The translations under genes and the position numbers were made by a program. Of a DNA stretch of 64,000 nucleotides, positions 20,510 to 29,670 are shown one piece after another. Position 1 is the stretch's first letter; each line of letters starts with the position of its first letter. The stretch comes from Torymus aiolomorphi. Its lineage: Eukaryota > Arthropoda > Insecta > Hymenoptera > Torymidae. Location of the stretch: contig CM070874.1 in NCBI GenBank assembly GCA_036365515.1, positions 174,381,797 to 174,445,796 of the forward strand, in the 5' to 3' direction. A model generated the notes under the pieces. The model was not told the origin of the DNA and searched no databases. It worked only from the letters and a program-made list of their open reading frames with translations.

Positions 20510-20888
20510 GAATAAAAACTGGTGTTTTATTTAACAACCTTCAACATCTCAGATTGGTAGAAACTAGGCCATTAGCATCCTGAATAAATCAAATAGTATA
20601 TTGAGTCTACCAGTAGCGGCAAAGAAGTGCTAAAAAGCTTTTTTTTTTGTAATCGAAGCTCAACTCTTCATCATCGTATGAACAAACATCATAATCTTTT
20701 TCTTCTTTGAAAACTGTGTCATCTTCAATTGCTTGTTCTTCATAATTTTTAAATTGCTCTTGAGAATTTAATGTTTCTTCTTCTATTGATTCAATCGCAT
20801 TAACATTATTCATACTATCGTATAAAATTTTTTCAAATTTTTTCGAGAATGGTTCCAATAATAAATATATGACGTTGATAGGATTCAC

Positions 20889-21659
20889 CTTCAGTTTTCC
20901 AATTATTTAATTTTTATAAAATATAATAAATTTTACTGTAGAATAAACTAATTTTCTTAACAAATCGCGGGCTCTCGATAACATGTACCTCGCAGCAGAA
21001 TTGACAAAAATATACTGACTAACTATCTGTTTTTATGCAGTCGCGGATTCCAGACGCCCTCGCGTTACTTTTGCACGGATGTTATTCTCCACGAAATTCG
21101 CTAGTTTTATCCATGATTCCAAGATGGGCTTACAAATTACCGCTTATTCATAAATATATAAATAGAAATGAGTAAAATATTTACTTAAGAAGAAGTATTA
21201 ATTAAGAAGCAGAAATGAAATATAATATGACATGCCTAAATGCGCAAATATGAATATCCTAAAATTATAAGCAAATTATAATTATCAAGCAGTAATTTCT
21301 AAAAAGATTAAAATATACCATAAAAATAATTTTAATCTAGGCTCAGTTTTTAAAAGCTTTTCTGCATACAAATATTTATGTAGTAAAAATGAAAATATAG
21401 TCATGTAATTATTTGTTCGCCTATTTATCTAATGTTGTTATATTTAGAACGCTGCAATAACAAAATTGTCAAAATCACTATAAGTGATTTTTATTCCCTA
21501 AATAGAAAATTGGGCGTATAAACAAATTATTCTAAAATAAATAAAATATTCATGATTAATTATGCTGAATATACAAATCATACAATCAATATCACATCAT
21601 ACAATCATCGTCAATTATTTTGAATATACACATCATACACCTTAAAATATTTATTTAAA
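20889..21659. other. AT-rich gene-free stretch
   Basis: No ORF, RNA gene or clear repeat. Probably the 5' UTR side of TIR element 3. Confidence 0.35.
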
Positions 21660-22547
21660 TGATACGAAGTACTACGCACCAAAGGGGTTCTTTACTCTGA
21701 TAACGCTTTTATTTGCATAAACACGTCAACTTTAATTTTAAATTTTATTGTAATATTAAAAAAAAATTTAACAATAATTATTTAATTTTATTGCAAATAT
21801 TATATACAAAAATAATTTAAAAAGAATAAAGTTTTTCCGAAATAAAATATAAGGGTTGCTACCCCACGGGATGAAACAATCACTGCTAATTTCGCACTTC
21901 AAAGAGAAATATTTTCCATTTTGTTTCATTTCAAATTTTAATCTGAACTCGGGATATCTAGAGAAAACCGTTTTTGGAGGTGAATTTTAGGGGTGCATTT
22001 CACCCCTTTAAGAGAAAATTGGGCCCATAGAAAAAAATTAGCCCAAATAAAAATAAATTATGCATTACATGAGATAAAATATTTATTTTAACGGTTTGAA
22101 AGTATTTCGCGCCTAAGGGGTTGTTTACCCCCGGTAACGCTTGAATTTGCAAAAACCCTGAAATACGTCAACTTTAATTTTTTATTTTAAGCCCAAAAAT
22201 GATTTTTATAATAATCAATTAATTTTATTGCAAATATTATATTCAAAAATAGTTTAAAAAATAAGGTTTCTCTGAAATAAAAAGTAAGGGTTGCCACCCC
22301 CGGGGACCAAACTATACTTGCTAGTTTCGCCTTTCAAAGATAAGAATTTTCCATTTTGTTTCATTTCAAAACATTAATTGGAACTTTAAGAAAAATCCGT
22401 TTTCGGAGGTAAACTTTAAGGGCGGTTTTCACCCCTTTAATAAGGGATTGGGCCGATAAAAAAATACATGTCTCTTATTTTTCAATCTTTTACAACATAT
22501 TAAACATTCAGGAAAATCGGAGGCGGATACCTCGGGTAGTTCCCTTG
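21660..22547 (-). repeat. Right end of TIR element 3, with a ~430-bp tandem duplication
   Basis: Two direct copies of a subterminal block, about 21660-22090 and 22090-22520, share TACTACGCACC/TTTCGCGCCTAAGGGGTT, CGTCAACTTTAATTTT, TTCCATTTTGTTTCATTTC and TTTCACCCCTTTAA. The end reads GGGTAGTTCCCTTG at 22547 followed by TAA. This matches the CAAGG terminus and TWA flank of the two other TIR elements at 32379 and 46915. The opposite end was not found. Confidence 0.55.
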
Positions 22548-22567
22548 TAAGGTCATTTATAGCACTG

Positions 22568-22595
22568 TGTGACCTAAGCCCGCACTTAGGTCACG
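22568..22595. repeat. Perfect 10-bp hairpin
   Basis: GTGACCTAAG and CTTAGGTCAC separated by a few bases, with GTGACCTAAG repeated again at about 22602. CACTGTG/CACAGTG bracket the cluster. Could be a cruciform or repeat fragment; no function claimed. Confidence 0.4.
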
Positions 22596-22729
22596 CCTAT
22601 CCGTGACCTAAGTAGTACTTTTTGCACAGTGTTTATCGCACTCGATACGCTCGTGTGCTAGCCTTACAGTGCAAAAAAGGATTACTTAGAACACGTATAG
22701 GCGTAACAGCGGACTTAGGGCAGGCAGTG

Positions 22730-23480
22730 CTATAATAGTATATTGCGTGCCAAGGGCGTAAAGTGGGTCTCTTTAGTGGCTTGAAAAATCCACTCAGCCC
22801 TTGGTGCACACCATATTTTTTGTCCGCAAGTATAGATTTTTGCGTCTTTTTCAAAATATCGATAATTTTCTGAAACAACCTTAAAAACTCCATTCAAAAA
22901 CGACAGCGGGCGCTTTTCGATTTTTTACCGCCCGCTACTGCAAGCAGTGGGCGCTTTTCGATTTTTACTACCTGTTACGGTGAACAGCGGGCGCTTTTCA
23001 GTTTTTACCGCCCGCTGGTCGATAAGCGATCGCTTTCGGCTCTATTAATAGGTTCAAAAAACGCGAAAATCGTGTTTGCGGTACAAAATAGTATATTGTG
23101 TGCCAAGGGCGTAAAGTGGGTCTTTTTAGACCGAGTGTGGGATTGCAGTACGAGGCGAAGGTGAGCTAGCACGAGCCGAAGGCGAGTGCGATTGCGAACC
23201 GAAGACGGGTACTGCAATCACACGAGGCCAAAAAACCCACTTATACCTTGGTGCAGACCATATTTTTGGTAACGCAATTATGGATTTTCGCTTTTTTTGT
23301 TCTAATGTACTAAAATCGACAGCGGGCGATTTTCGATTTTTACCGTCCGCTACGGCGAGCAGCGGGCGCTTTTCAGTTTTTACCGCCCGCTGGTTGGCAA
23401 GCGGTCACTTTCGGCTCTATTAATAGGTTCAAAAAACGCGAAAATCGTGCTTGCAGTACAAAAAATTCTATGACACTTGT
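22730..23480. repeat. Duplicated GC-rich module with hairpin satellite units
   Basis: Two direct copies (from about 22735 and 23089) share TATTGYGTGCCAAGGGCGTAA at the start and CAAAAAACGCGAAAATCGTG at the end. Each contains short arrays of a 39-42-bp unit that is itself a hairpin (AGCGGGCG...CGCCCGCT): three units at 22904-23016 and two at 23321-23391. The second copy includes a palindrome around AAAGTGGGT...ACCCACTT with CGAGCCGAAGGCGAG in the middle. A related block is at about 49180-49300. Confidence 0.55.
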
Positions 23481-23919
23481 GACTTAAGTAGCACTCTGCA
23501 CGGCTTGAAGTTAGGGCCCTCGCTACGCTCGGGTAAAAAAAAAGTTCTACTTAGGTCACACGTTTCGTAATGTATTATATTATTGGGACTCTATTCCGTT
23601 TAAGAGATATAACTAGATTATGCTGCTGAAGCCACCACTCCAGTGTCTCCTGTGGAGGACTCGCACGCTGCAAAGGACCACGACTCATCGACTTCTAGCA
23701 TTGCGGAGCACGCAGCGTATTGCACCTGCACACGGCGAGTAAGTGGCGATGCTTTTCTCTGCTCACGCATGGTGCTTGGCTAACGTTGTGAAGCACAACA
23801 CCAAACGGCCCCGCGTTGCTTCGCGCGTTGCCCGATCAGATGCCGGGTATGTGCCACTCGCTGTACATCACGGAAGGCAGGCAGAAAATCCAGCGGATGG
23901 TCCTTATCTGCGACTGTTG
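23481..23919. other. Gene-free stretch
   Basis: GC-richer part at about 23630-23930 has an open plus frame of 62 codons at 23743 without recognisable domains. I would not call it a gene. Confidence 0.35.
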
Positions 23920-24350
23920 ATCAGGTTCTAACCTGTTTGATATTCATAGTTATCATTATGATTTGAATTTTGCCTTTTATGTAAACTTATAATATTTATA
24001 AGTTACTTGAGTTAAATAAGAATTAAAATGTAATAGTTCAGGCGCTATCCTGTTCGATACTCATAGTTCTAACTATAACAGATTGCTATTTATGTAACCT
24101 TATAACATTAATAAGTTATTTGAGTTAAATAGTAATTAAAATGCAATTGTTCAGGAGCTATCTTGTTCGATACTCATAGTTATTACTATGACATATTGCT
24201 ACTTATGTAACCTTATAATATTTATAAGTTATTTGGATTGAATAGTAATTACAATGTAATTGTTCAGGCGCTATCCTATTCGATACTCATAGGTGTTACT
24301 GTGCCCTATCACTGTCTACCGTTCTAATATTCATTAGTTATTTGAGTTGA
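23920..24350 (+). repeat. 113-bp satellite, about four units
   Basis: Units start near 23921, 24037, 24150 and 24263, each opening with TTCAGGCGCTATCCTGTTCG-like sequence and containing CTTATAATATTTATAAGTTA, a palindrome. The period is 113 bp (117 for the first). The last unit is diverged. Confidence 0.7.
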
Positions 24351-24495
24351 AATACTTACTCTCAAAGAATGTGACATCACTTTCACGTGAGTAAAAAGGA
24401 TAGAAGATCGCCACCTGGTAACCCTGGAGGAACCATGTGCGCGACTGAAATAAGGGAGCGAGGATAGAGTTCGCCTAGCGAGAACACGAATGGAG

Positions 24496-24666
24496 ATGCG
24501 ATCCTATCACTTTGTGCCCAAGGACAGAGAGTACGCCAATCCGCGCTACAGGAACCACGAAAACGACGGGGCCAGGGGAGCGCGAGGAGAAGACAGCCGC
24601 TGTAGGCATTGGCCCTACTGCCTGTTTGAGCCGGATAACCGTACAACGAGAGTCCGCGAAGGCTAG
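24496..24666 (+). other. Small ORF of uncertain status
   Basis: An ATG-initiated 56-codon frame (MRSYHFVPKDREYANPRYRN at the N-terminus; CRHWPYCLFEPDN near the C-terminus) with Arg/Asn-rich composition and two close cysteines. Not recognised. It could be a scrap of a retroelement gag or chance. Region 24370-25000 otherwise shows no gene. Confidence 0.2.
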
Positions 24667-25008
24667 CCAGCCAGGTAGGCTTTCAGACAGTTATTATCTC
24701 TGATAGTGAATGCGCATTGAAGCAAATTGTATTTTCTCTCTCTCCCAGATATCGGTACGATTGCATATTTTAGTTAGCCAAGTGCGAACGGCTAGCCTCG
24801 TTCACGAATACTGCGTTCGACCTGAGCGACATTTTCTTTGTTTACATCTGTAGTATTGTCTGGCGAATAAACGCCAGTTTTATTGCTTCCTCCTAGAGGA
24901 AGCTTTGTGATAGTAATTTTTTGAGTTGTTATAAATAAAAACATGTTATAATTGATATTCGAGGTGTTAGGAACCAAAATACATGATTTTTTAAAAATGT
25001 CTGTATGG

Positions 25009-25010
<2 letters not shown>

Positions 25011-25068
<58 letters not shown>
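25011..25068. repeat. (GT)29 microsatellite
   Basis: 58 bp of uninterrupted GT. It generates artefactual VCVCVC / THTHTH frames on both strands. Confidence 0.97.
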
Positions 25069-25069
<1 letters not shown>

Positions 25070-25071
<2 letters not shown>

Positions 25072-25900
25072 CCTGGATCTCAGCTTCTACTCGATCGATT
25101 TTAATCGGACAGGTCACATTCTTTTTGTTTTTTTTGTGTGATGGCGGGTCAAAAATCCGTTTTTTAATTGGGCCGATTCGTTTTTGTTTTATTTCGAATT
25201 TTCGATTTTCTCAAAATTGTTTTTGGCTTTTTTTCAGTGATAGAATCGAGATGTTTAAATCTGATGAGTAGCATTCGAAAGAGCGAAAAAAAACCTATAA
25301 TTTACAAAAAAAAAATTTCTCTAGCTATCCCGGTTCTCTTGTTATTGACAAAAACGTGTTTTTTTTTAAAAAGCTTATAACTCCGAAACTAAACGATCAA
25401 TTTTTTTGAGAAAAATCACGATAATGCAGAATATAAATAGCTATAAGCTCTAAAAATTTGAATCCATTCTTTTGGTTAGGTTTTGAGAAAAAAATTGAAA
25501 AATGAAAAAAACGAGTTTTCTATGTCCAACGATTACGGAAGTAAAATTGACTTAACCGCTTTAAAATTCCTTGTAGAGGTAGATTTTGTATAGTTCTCGG
25601 TCGAGTTCTTTGGGCAAAATGATTGGTCTAGAAATTTCAGATATTTGACGTTAAAGTTTTTTTAACCTTTTTTTCAAATCGTAATTTCTCCAGAACGGCT
25701 CTATGTATCTGGATTGGATGGGTAGCATTCGAAAGAGAATTAAAATATCTATATTTGAAAAAAAAAATTATGTCTAGCTATCACAGTTCTTTTGTTATGA
25801 ACAAAAACAGAAACGTCTTTTTTTTTCAAAAAAGCTTATAACTCCTTAATCCTATCTCCTATCTTCAAAAAATGATGGATTAGTTATGATATCAATTTAT
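25070..25900. repeat. About 457-bp tandem repeat, two diverged copies
   Basis: Copies share GATGRGTAGCATTCGAAAGAG (25262 and 25719), TCTAGCTATC, CGGTTCT/CAGTTCT...TTGTTAT and AAAGCTTATAACTCC at matching offsets. AT-rich and non-coding. It lies directly after the GT microsatellite. Confidence 0.55.
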
Positions 25901-26725
25901 TAGTGGTTTGGTTGGTGGGTGTAATGGGTTACTAGGTCACAAAAACAAAAGTGGTGTAGTTTCGATAAAATCACAGCGCTCACCGCGCGCTTCGAGAATA
26001 CTAGAGATGTTATATATGTATATATGTATATATTATGTTAAATCTGGAACGTTCTTGCCGGTTGATATAAATAAATAAATGAATGAATAAATTTGAAAAT
26101 TAATACTTTTTAATCTTCAAAATAAATTAAATTATAATTATGGCATAATTTGTTGCAAAAATTATAAATTTTGTTATTAAAAATTAATTAAAGGAATCAC
26201 AAAATTAAGTTTGAAGAAGCAACGGGCCAATGAATTGGCAGCGGTTTTACTCGATCTGTGTTCCCTTGTCGATTTCCCGAGCTGTAGTATTCCATTCCTC
26301 GAACTTTCATTGCTAAAGAATGGATTTGACGTGAGTTTGCGTCCGTTTGCAGGTGCAAGGAAGCAGCGAGCAGAAGGTGGCTGCCTACGAGTACGAGACA
26401 ACCAAGCAGAAATTCGGTTACTTTTGCTTAAGGTAAGAGTAATATCGGCGAGGGTCAGACCTGTTATATGGCGCCAAACTTTCAACGTTAGTTAACTAAT
26501 TACACATAAGGTTACTAACCGAACCCACAGTGAAATAGCGACACGGGAGTATAAAGGAATAGCGGGGAGAAAAAACCCCGCGCGCGCAGCAAAACACATC
26601 GGTATTCGGTAGGTTGAGCACGCGAGAAGTGAAGCCGACGAGCGGATCGAACAAGAGTGCGTCGGAGAGTCGTAATACAGCAAAATATTACTGACATTTA
26701 TCGACACTGAAATGATTGTACATCC
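25901..26725. other. Gene-free stretch with a short TAAA tail and LTR-like debris
   Basis: ATAAATAAATAAATGAATGA at about 26066-26088 looks like a retroelement 3' tail of a family other than LINE A. The GC-rich part 26570-26725 shares ACACATCGGTATTCGG with the solo LTR segment at 46598. TGGCGCC at 26470-26476 resembles the start of a primer-binding site, but no LTR boundary could be fixed. Confidence 0.3.
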
Positions 26726-26780
26726 TGTAACGCGTACAACAGTCGCCATTCGAACCTGCCGCGCGAAGGCAGTGAGCGCG
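26726..26780 (+). repeat. Solo LTR (Gypsy B family), segment 1 of 4
   Basis: Begins TGTAACGCG like the intact LTRs at 34656 and 39555, and is preceded by ATCC (26722-26725). ATCC also follows the far end of the same LTR at 51173-51176, so this is a solo LTR with a 4-bp target duplication. It is now split over 24.4 kb by nested insertions. The first interruption, after GCGCG at 26780, is the errantivirus-like provirus. Confidence 0.75.
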
Positions 26781-27103
26781 AGCTAAATGAGGGAGTACGG
26801 TGAACAACCAAAAGGAGGTGACACACTCACAGGTACACTTAACAATAAGTAAGTAAATCAATTGAACTAAAGACGTTTATTGAATACTCTAAATGAAATT
26901 ACGTCGTTACAGTATGAACGCCCGACAGTGACTGACAATCGCCGGTGCGAGAGCAGAGTAAGAAAGTATATTCTATTGTCATCTTCATTGTCTTCTTATC
27001 TTGCCCTTTGTCTTTGCAGCTTCACAGTGCGTCCGGTATGCAGCGATAACGTAGCCGTGGCTGGTCGATGTATTCATGCGCCGAGACGTTGAATCATATA
27101 ACT
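26781..27103 (-). repeat. Errantivirus 3' LTR
   Basis: 323 bp, near-copy of 45801-46121. The first 10 bp overlap the env stop region. Confidence 0.8.
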
Positions 27104-27309
27104 CCTCCACGGCCAAGTTCAAAGATGTCCTCGTCTTTGGGTTTTTCGGTAGGTAGTTGATTCTTATTTTGACGCTTGTATATTAAATAAATTGATGTAA
27201 TTACTAAAAACAGTAATACAAGTATAATCGAGCTTGTAGACATAAAGAATTCAACTCCGAATTGATTAAAAGTTGGTATAGTCATTGTGGGCAAAGTCAA
27301 AGCTTTCAA
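27094..27309 (-). pseudogene. Env C-terminal fragment (errantivirus-like)
   Basis: A 71-codon frame has one strong transmembrane helix (IILVLLFLVITSIYLIY) followed by a short basic/acidic cytoplasmic tail. This is the layout of the membrane anchor at the C-terminus of insect errantivirus envelope proteins. The stop lies 10 bp inside the 3' LTR, and the last codons (GRGGV) coincide with a purine-rich tract suited to be the polypurine tract. The ectodomain and fusion machinery are absent, so it is a non-functional stub. Identity rests on position and topology, not on a full domain match. Confidence 0.6.
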
Positions 27310-27510
27310 GGCTTACAATTCAGCTGATGGTCTTTGATAATCAATGAATCAGAAAATAAAAGTCAAATAACAAATGTTGTTTGGAAAGAAATATTAAATT
27401 AATTATATGTTATTGGCCATATTTTCTTTTATTATATTATAATATTAAACATTTTTAATAGTAAGTTATTAACACATTTAATATAATTACCAATGACTTA
27501 GTAAAATACC

Positions 27511-27846
27511 AGATGGCCAATCAAGGAGATTCAAGACCTAGTTCATTAACATGGGATCCAACACAAAAAATATATGTCGAAGTCAAAAGTATATAGCATG
27601 CAAGATAATTGGATGAAATAAGCAATCAGCTACATGATCATATTAATGAAGAAGATGAATATGAAAATGATTTGATTAATTAAATCAATGAATACAATAA
27701 TGATACCACACAGGGACAAATACCATTGATTCGGAATCCAGAACAAAATACATATAATGAAGTAGAAAATTTAAAATATGCCGTTGAACTTGACAGGTTA
27801 AACGAAATGGCGAAACACTATCAAAAAGAAGAAAATAAAGTAAAAC
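27511..27846 (+). pseudogene. Unrecognised decayed ORF (possibly gag-like)
   Basis: A plus-strand stretch opening MANQGDSRPSSLTWDPTQ has at least three in-frame stops and a charged, Asn/Glu-rich composition (YNEVENLKYAVELDRLNEMA). It runs directly into the PLE3 coding fragment. It may be the degraded N-terminal part of a retroelement protein, but I do not recognise the family. Confidence 0.3.
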
Positions 27847-28680
27847 ATGCGATGCCACGTACGTTGGCCAAACATCACGCAGTCTAATTACAAGAGTGAA
27901 AGAACACGAAGCCGACTGCCGTCATATAAGAAAAGAAGCAGCAATTTTTAATCATGTTAGTAATAATAATTGTAATAAATTTTGAAAATGTAAAAATTCT
28001 AGACAATGAAAGTAATTTAAGTAAAAGATTATTATCTGAAATGCTACATATCACAGCACAAAAAAATAGTATGAACGTCCATACTGACACAATTAACTTA
28101 AAAAGTGAATACAGATCCTTTACATATAATGAAAAATTTCTTAGATTACAATAATACACATTCAAATAAAACACAAAGATGTGAGCGTTCGCCCTAGCAA
28201 CGCACTTAACTACCAGTTCTCCCTTCCACAAAACTATACTCTGTAAATACACAGATGATACCGACACATGTTCCATTTATATTAACTCTCACTACCACGA
28301 TTCCAATTTTCGCCATATAACACACAACAGTTTACATCTCCGATTACTTGACTGGCAGCAAGTATAATTTTTGTGTGTGTTGTTGAACTTATATTATAGA
28401 CACTTATACATGCACAAATTGGACTATAAAAAGACCGAAAATGTCAATTGAATCATTGACCAGCGGAATATTCTTCCGTACAAGATACACATCGACAACA
28501 TGTTTCTTGTAAGTTATTTTGTAAAAACAACCTGTAATAATCTGTTAAAAACTGTGATATGTAATAACTTTGTATATTTTTTAGTATATTCTTAGGCCCT
28601 GAAGAGCGACATAATAAATGTCCAAAACGTTGGTAAACACTTGTTTTATTTAAACAACCTTGGTAGGATGGCGATCAGCT
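27847..28680 (+). mobile_element. Penelope-like element PLE3, 3' fragment
   Basis: The GIY-YIG domain starts at about 27850 (CDATYVGQTSRSLITRVKEH). One frameshift lies near 27985 before the C-terminal frame 27954-28154 (ENVKILDNESNLSKRLLSEM), which stops at 28152-28154. The 3' region has TATAAAAAG at 28425-28433 and a decayed hammerhead-like motif at about 28597-28632. RT is missing entirely. Sequence similarity to PLE2 is visible in both the protein and the promoter region. Confidence 0.75.
28597..28632 (+). ncRNA. Decayed hammerhead-like motif of PLE3
   Basis: CTGAAGAG is kept (28599-28606). Stem II is CGACAT/ATGTCC with one mismatch, and the invariant GAAAC has become AAAAC, so it should be inactive. 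Confidence 0.45.
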
Positions 28681-29670
28681 GCTCATAACGAAACATTAAT
28701 CAAAACTACCATCTGCTTCAATAATCAAATTAATAAATATTGATTGTTTGAGAATTCCATAAGTTTAAATGAGTAACATGCTGTGGGTGATGAAATAAGT
28801 TGAGTCGAACACAATTTATATATAAACTTCATGTTATATTTTTCACAGTCATATTTGGCCTTAATAATTACATTAAATTACACTGGGTATAACAAGAATA
28901 TGAAAGGAAGCGTGTCGTAGTGCGCATCTTAAGAGCCATGGCCCCGGCGTGACATCCCGGGCTATCGAACTGGTCCCTCGGTTCCTTCGTTGCTCTCCGT
29001 CGTTACGGATGATTAGCTATGCGGCTCAATCACGACTGCTCCCCCGAGCTTTTCTGTTTCCTCTTGGTAGCGTCGTCATCTCTGTCTCTCTCTCCTACTA
29101 TCGCTCTCCTTCTCTCTCTCCCTCCCTCGCTTTCTCCCTCTCTCTCTCTCTCGAGCGCTGCCTGTCGGGTAAGTGACATCGTCCATCATCTGCTCCCCAT
29201 TATTTAGGATTTTTTTTATAGTATTTTTCACTCCTCGGAGTATTTTGCTGTTGGAAAAGTAGCTCCACCGGTTCTCAAGCTATTCCGCCTAAGGACTCAT
29301 ACTCGGCATGGTGTTCTATGAACCAGGTGCTACTTTTCCATAGATAGGATGGTCACTCTAACCTCAAAAGTCAACGTCGGACACCGGCGGGAGAAGTCAA
29401 CGGGAGAGTGTTACGGCTGCTGCAGGCCGCGTATGCACCACCTGCACTCGCTACCGGCGCGTCGCTGCATCGCTCAGCTGCGCCAGCAACCATCAGCACC
29501 ATACTGCAACCATCTCCCTCTTCACATCAGTTAACATCGGAGTGACTTCTCCAAATCAACGGTCGCAGTTCGAACTCGGTGTTTACATCGATAGCCGACA
29601 GAGAGCTGCTACTCGTTCACCAGCAGAGGCGACCTTGGCGCCGTGTTTTCAATTGAAACATACCGAACGA
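28681..29670 (+). other. 5' region of LINE B and unassigned flank
   Basis: AT-rich to about 28860, then GC-richer with a pyrimidine-rich (CT)n block at 29080-29150. Probably the 5' UTR of LINE B, but its exact start is not visible. Frames at 29349 and 29542 lack recognisable domains. Confidence 0.4.

Larger units (their letters stand above)
18699..20588 (+). mobile_element. Penelope-like element PLE2 with inverted pLTRs
   Basis: Arms of about 420 bp are inverted copies. The left begins TTTATTCAGGATG at 18699 and the right ends CATCCTGAATAAA at 20588. The arms include the last codons of the ORF, so the left arm is an inverted 3' end and the ORF is 5'-truncated. A TCAAAT word at 18681-18686 and 20589-20594 may be the target duplication, with an 11-bp extension on the left. 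It lies inside the DDE transposase relic. Confidence 0.85.
15505..20888 (-). pseudogene. DDE transposase of TIR element 3, split by two insertions
   Basis: On the minus strand an N-terminal acidic segment (20888-20607, EEQAIEDDTVFKEEKDYDV) is followed, after PLE2, by a DNA-binding-like region (18680-18300, with RSMESVKHRFK and RQLLRWASQINKGG). Then, after a mini-PLE/mariner insertion, comes the DDE region (16700-16387: ADQSGFQ, VSSTTYSYKILPTINAAGK, LLSPLFIVL). A Cys/His-rich C-terminus closes it near 15505 (CEVPGCKNTAIIKCSWCQKSLCLKHFF). Many stops. The same transposase family occurs at 33626-34083 and 47985-49030. It resembles pogo-like DDE proteins with a zinc-binding tail, but the superfamily is uncertain. 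Confidence 0.7.

Noticed and set aside
23743..23931. 62-codon plus-strand frame considered as a small gene
   Set aside because: No domain, no homologous copy in the window, and composition like the surrounding non-coding GC-rich patch.
24929..25271. Frames made of Thr-His or Val-Cys repeats
   Set aside because: They are translations of the (GT)29 tract on the two strands.
26177..26485. 102-codon minus-strand frame near a TGGCGCC motif, considered as a retroelement leader or gag
   Set aside because: No domain, and the supposed primer-binding site does not match a tRNA beyond about seven bases.
29020..29210. Ser/Leu-rich frames at the (CT)n block
   Set aside because: Produced by simple pyrimidine repeats in the presumed LINE B 5' UTR.
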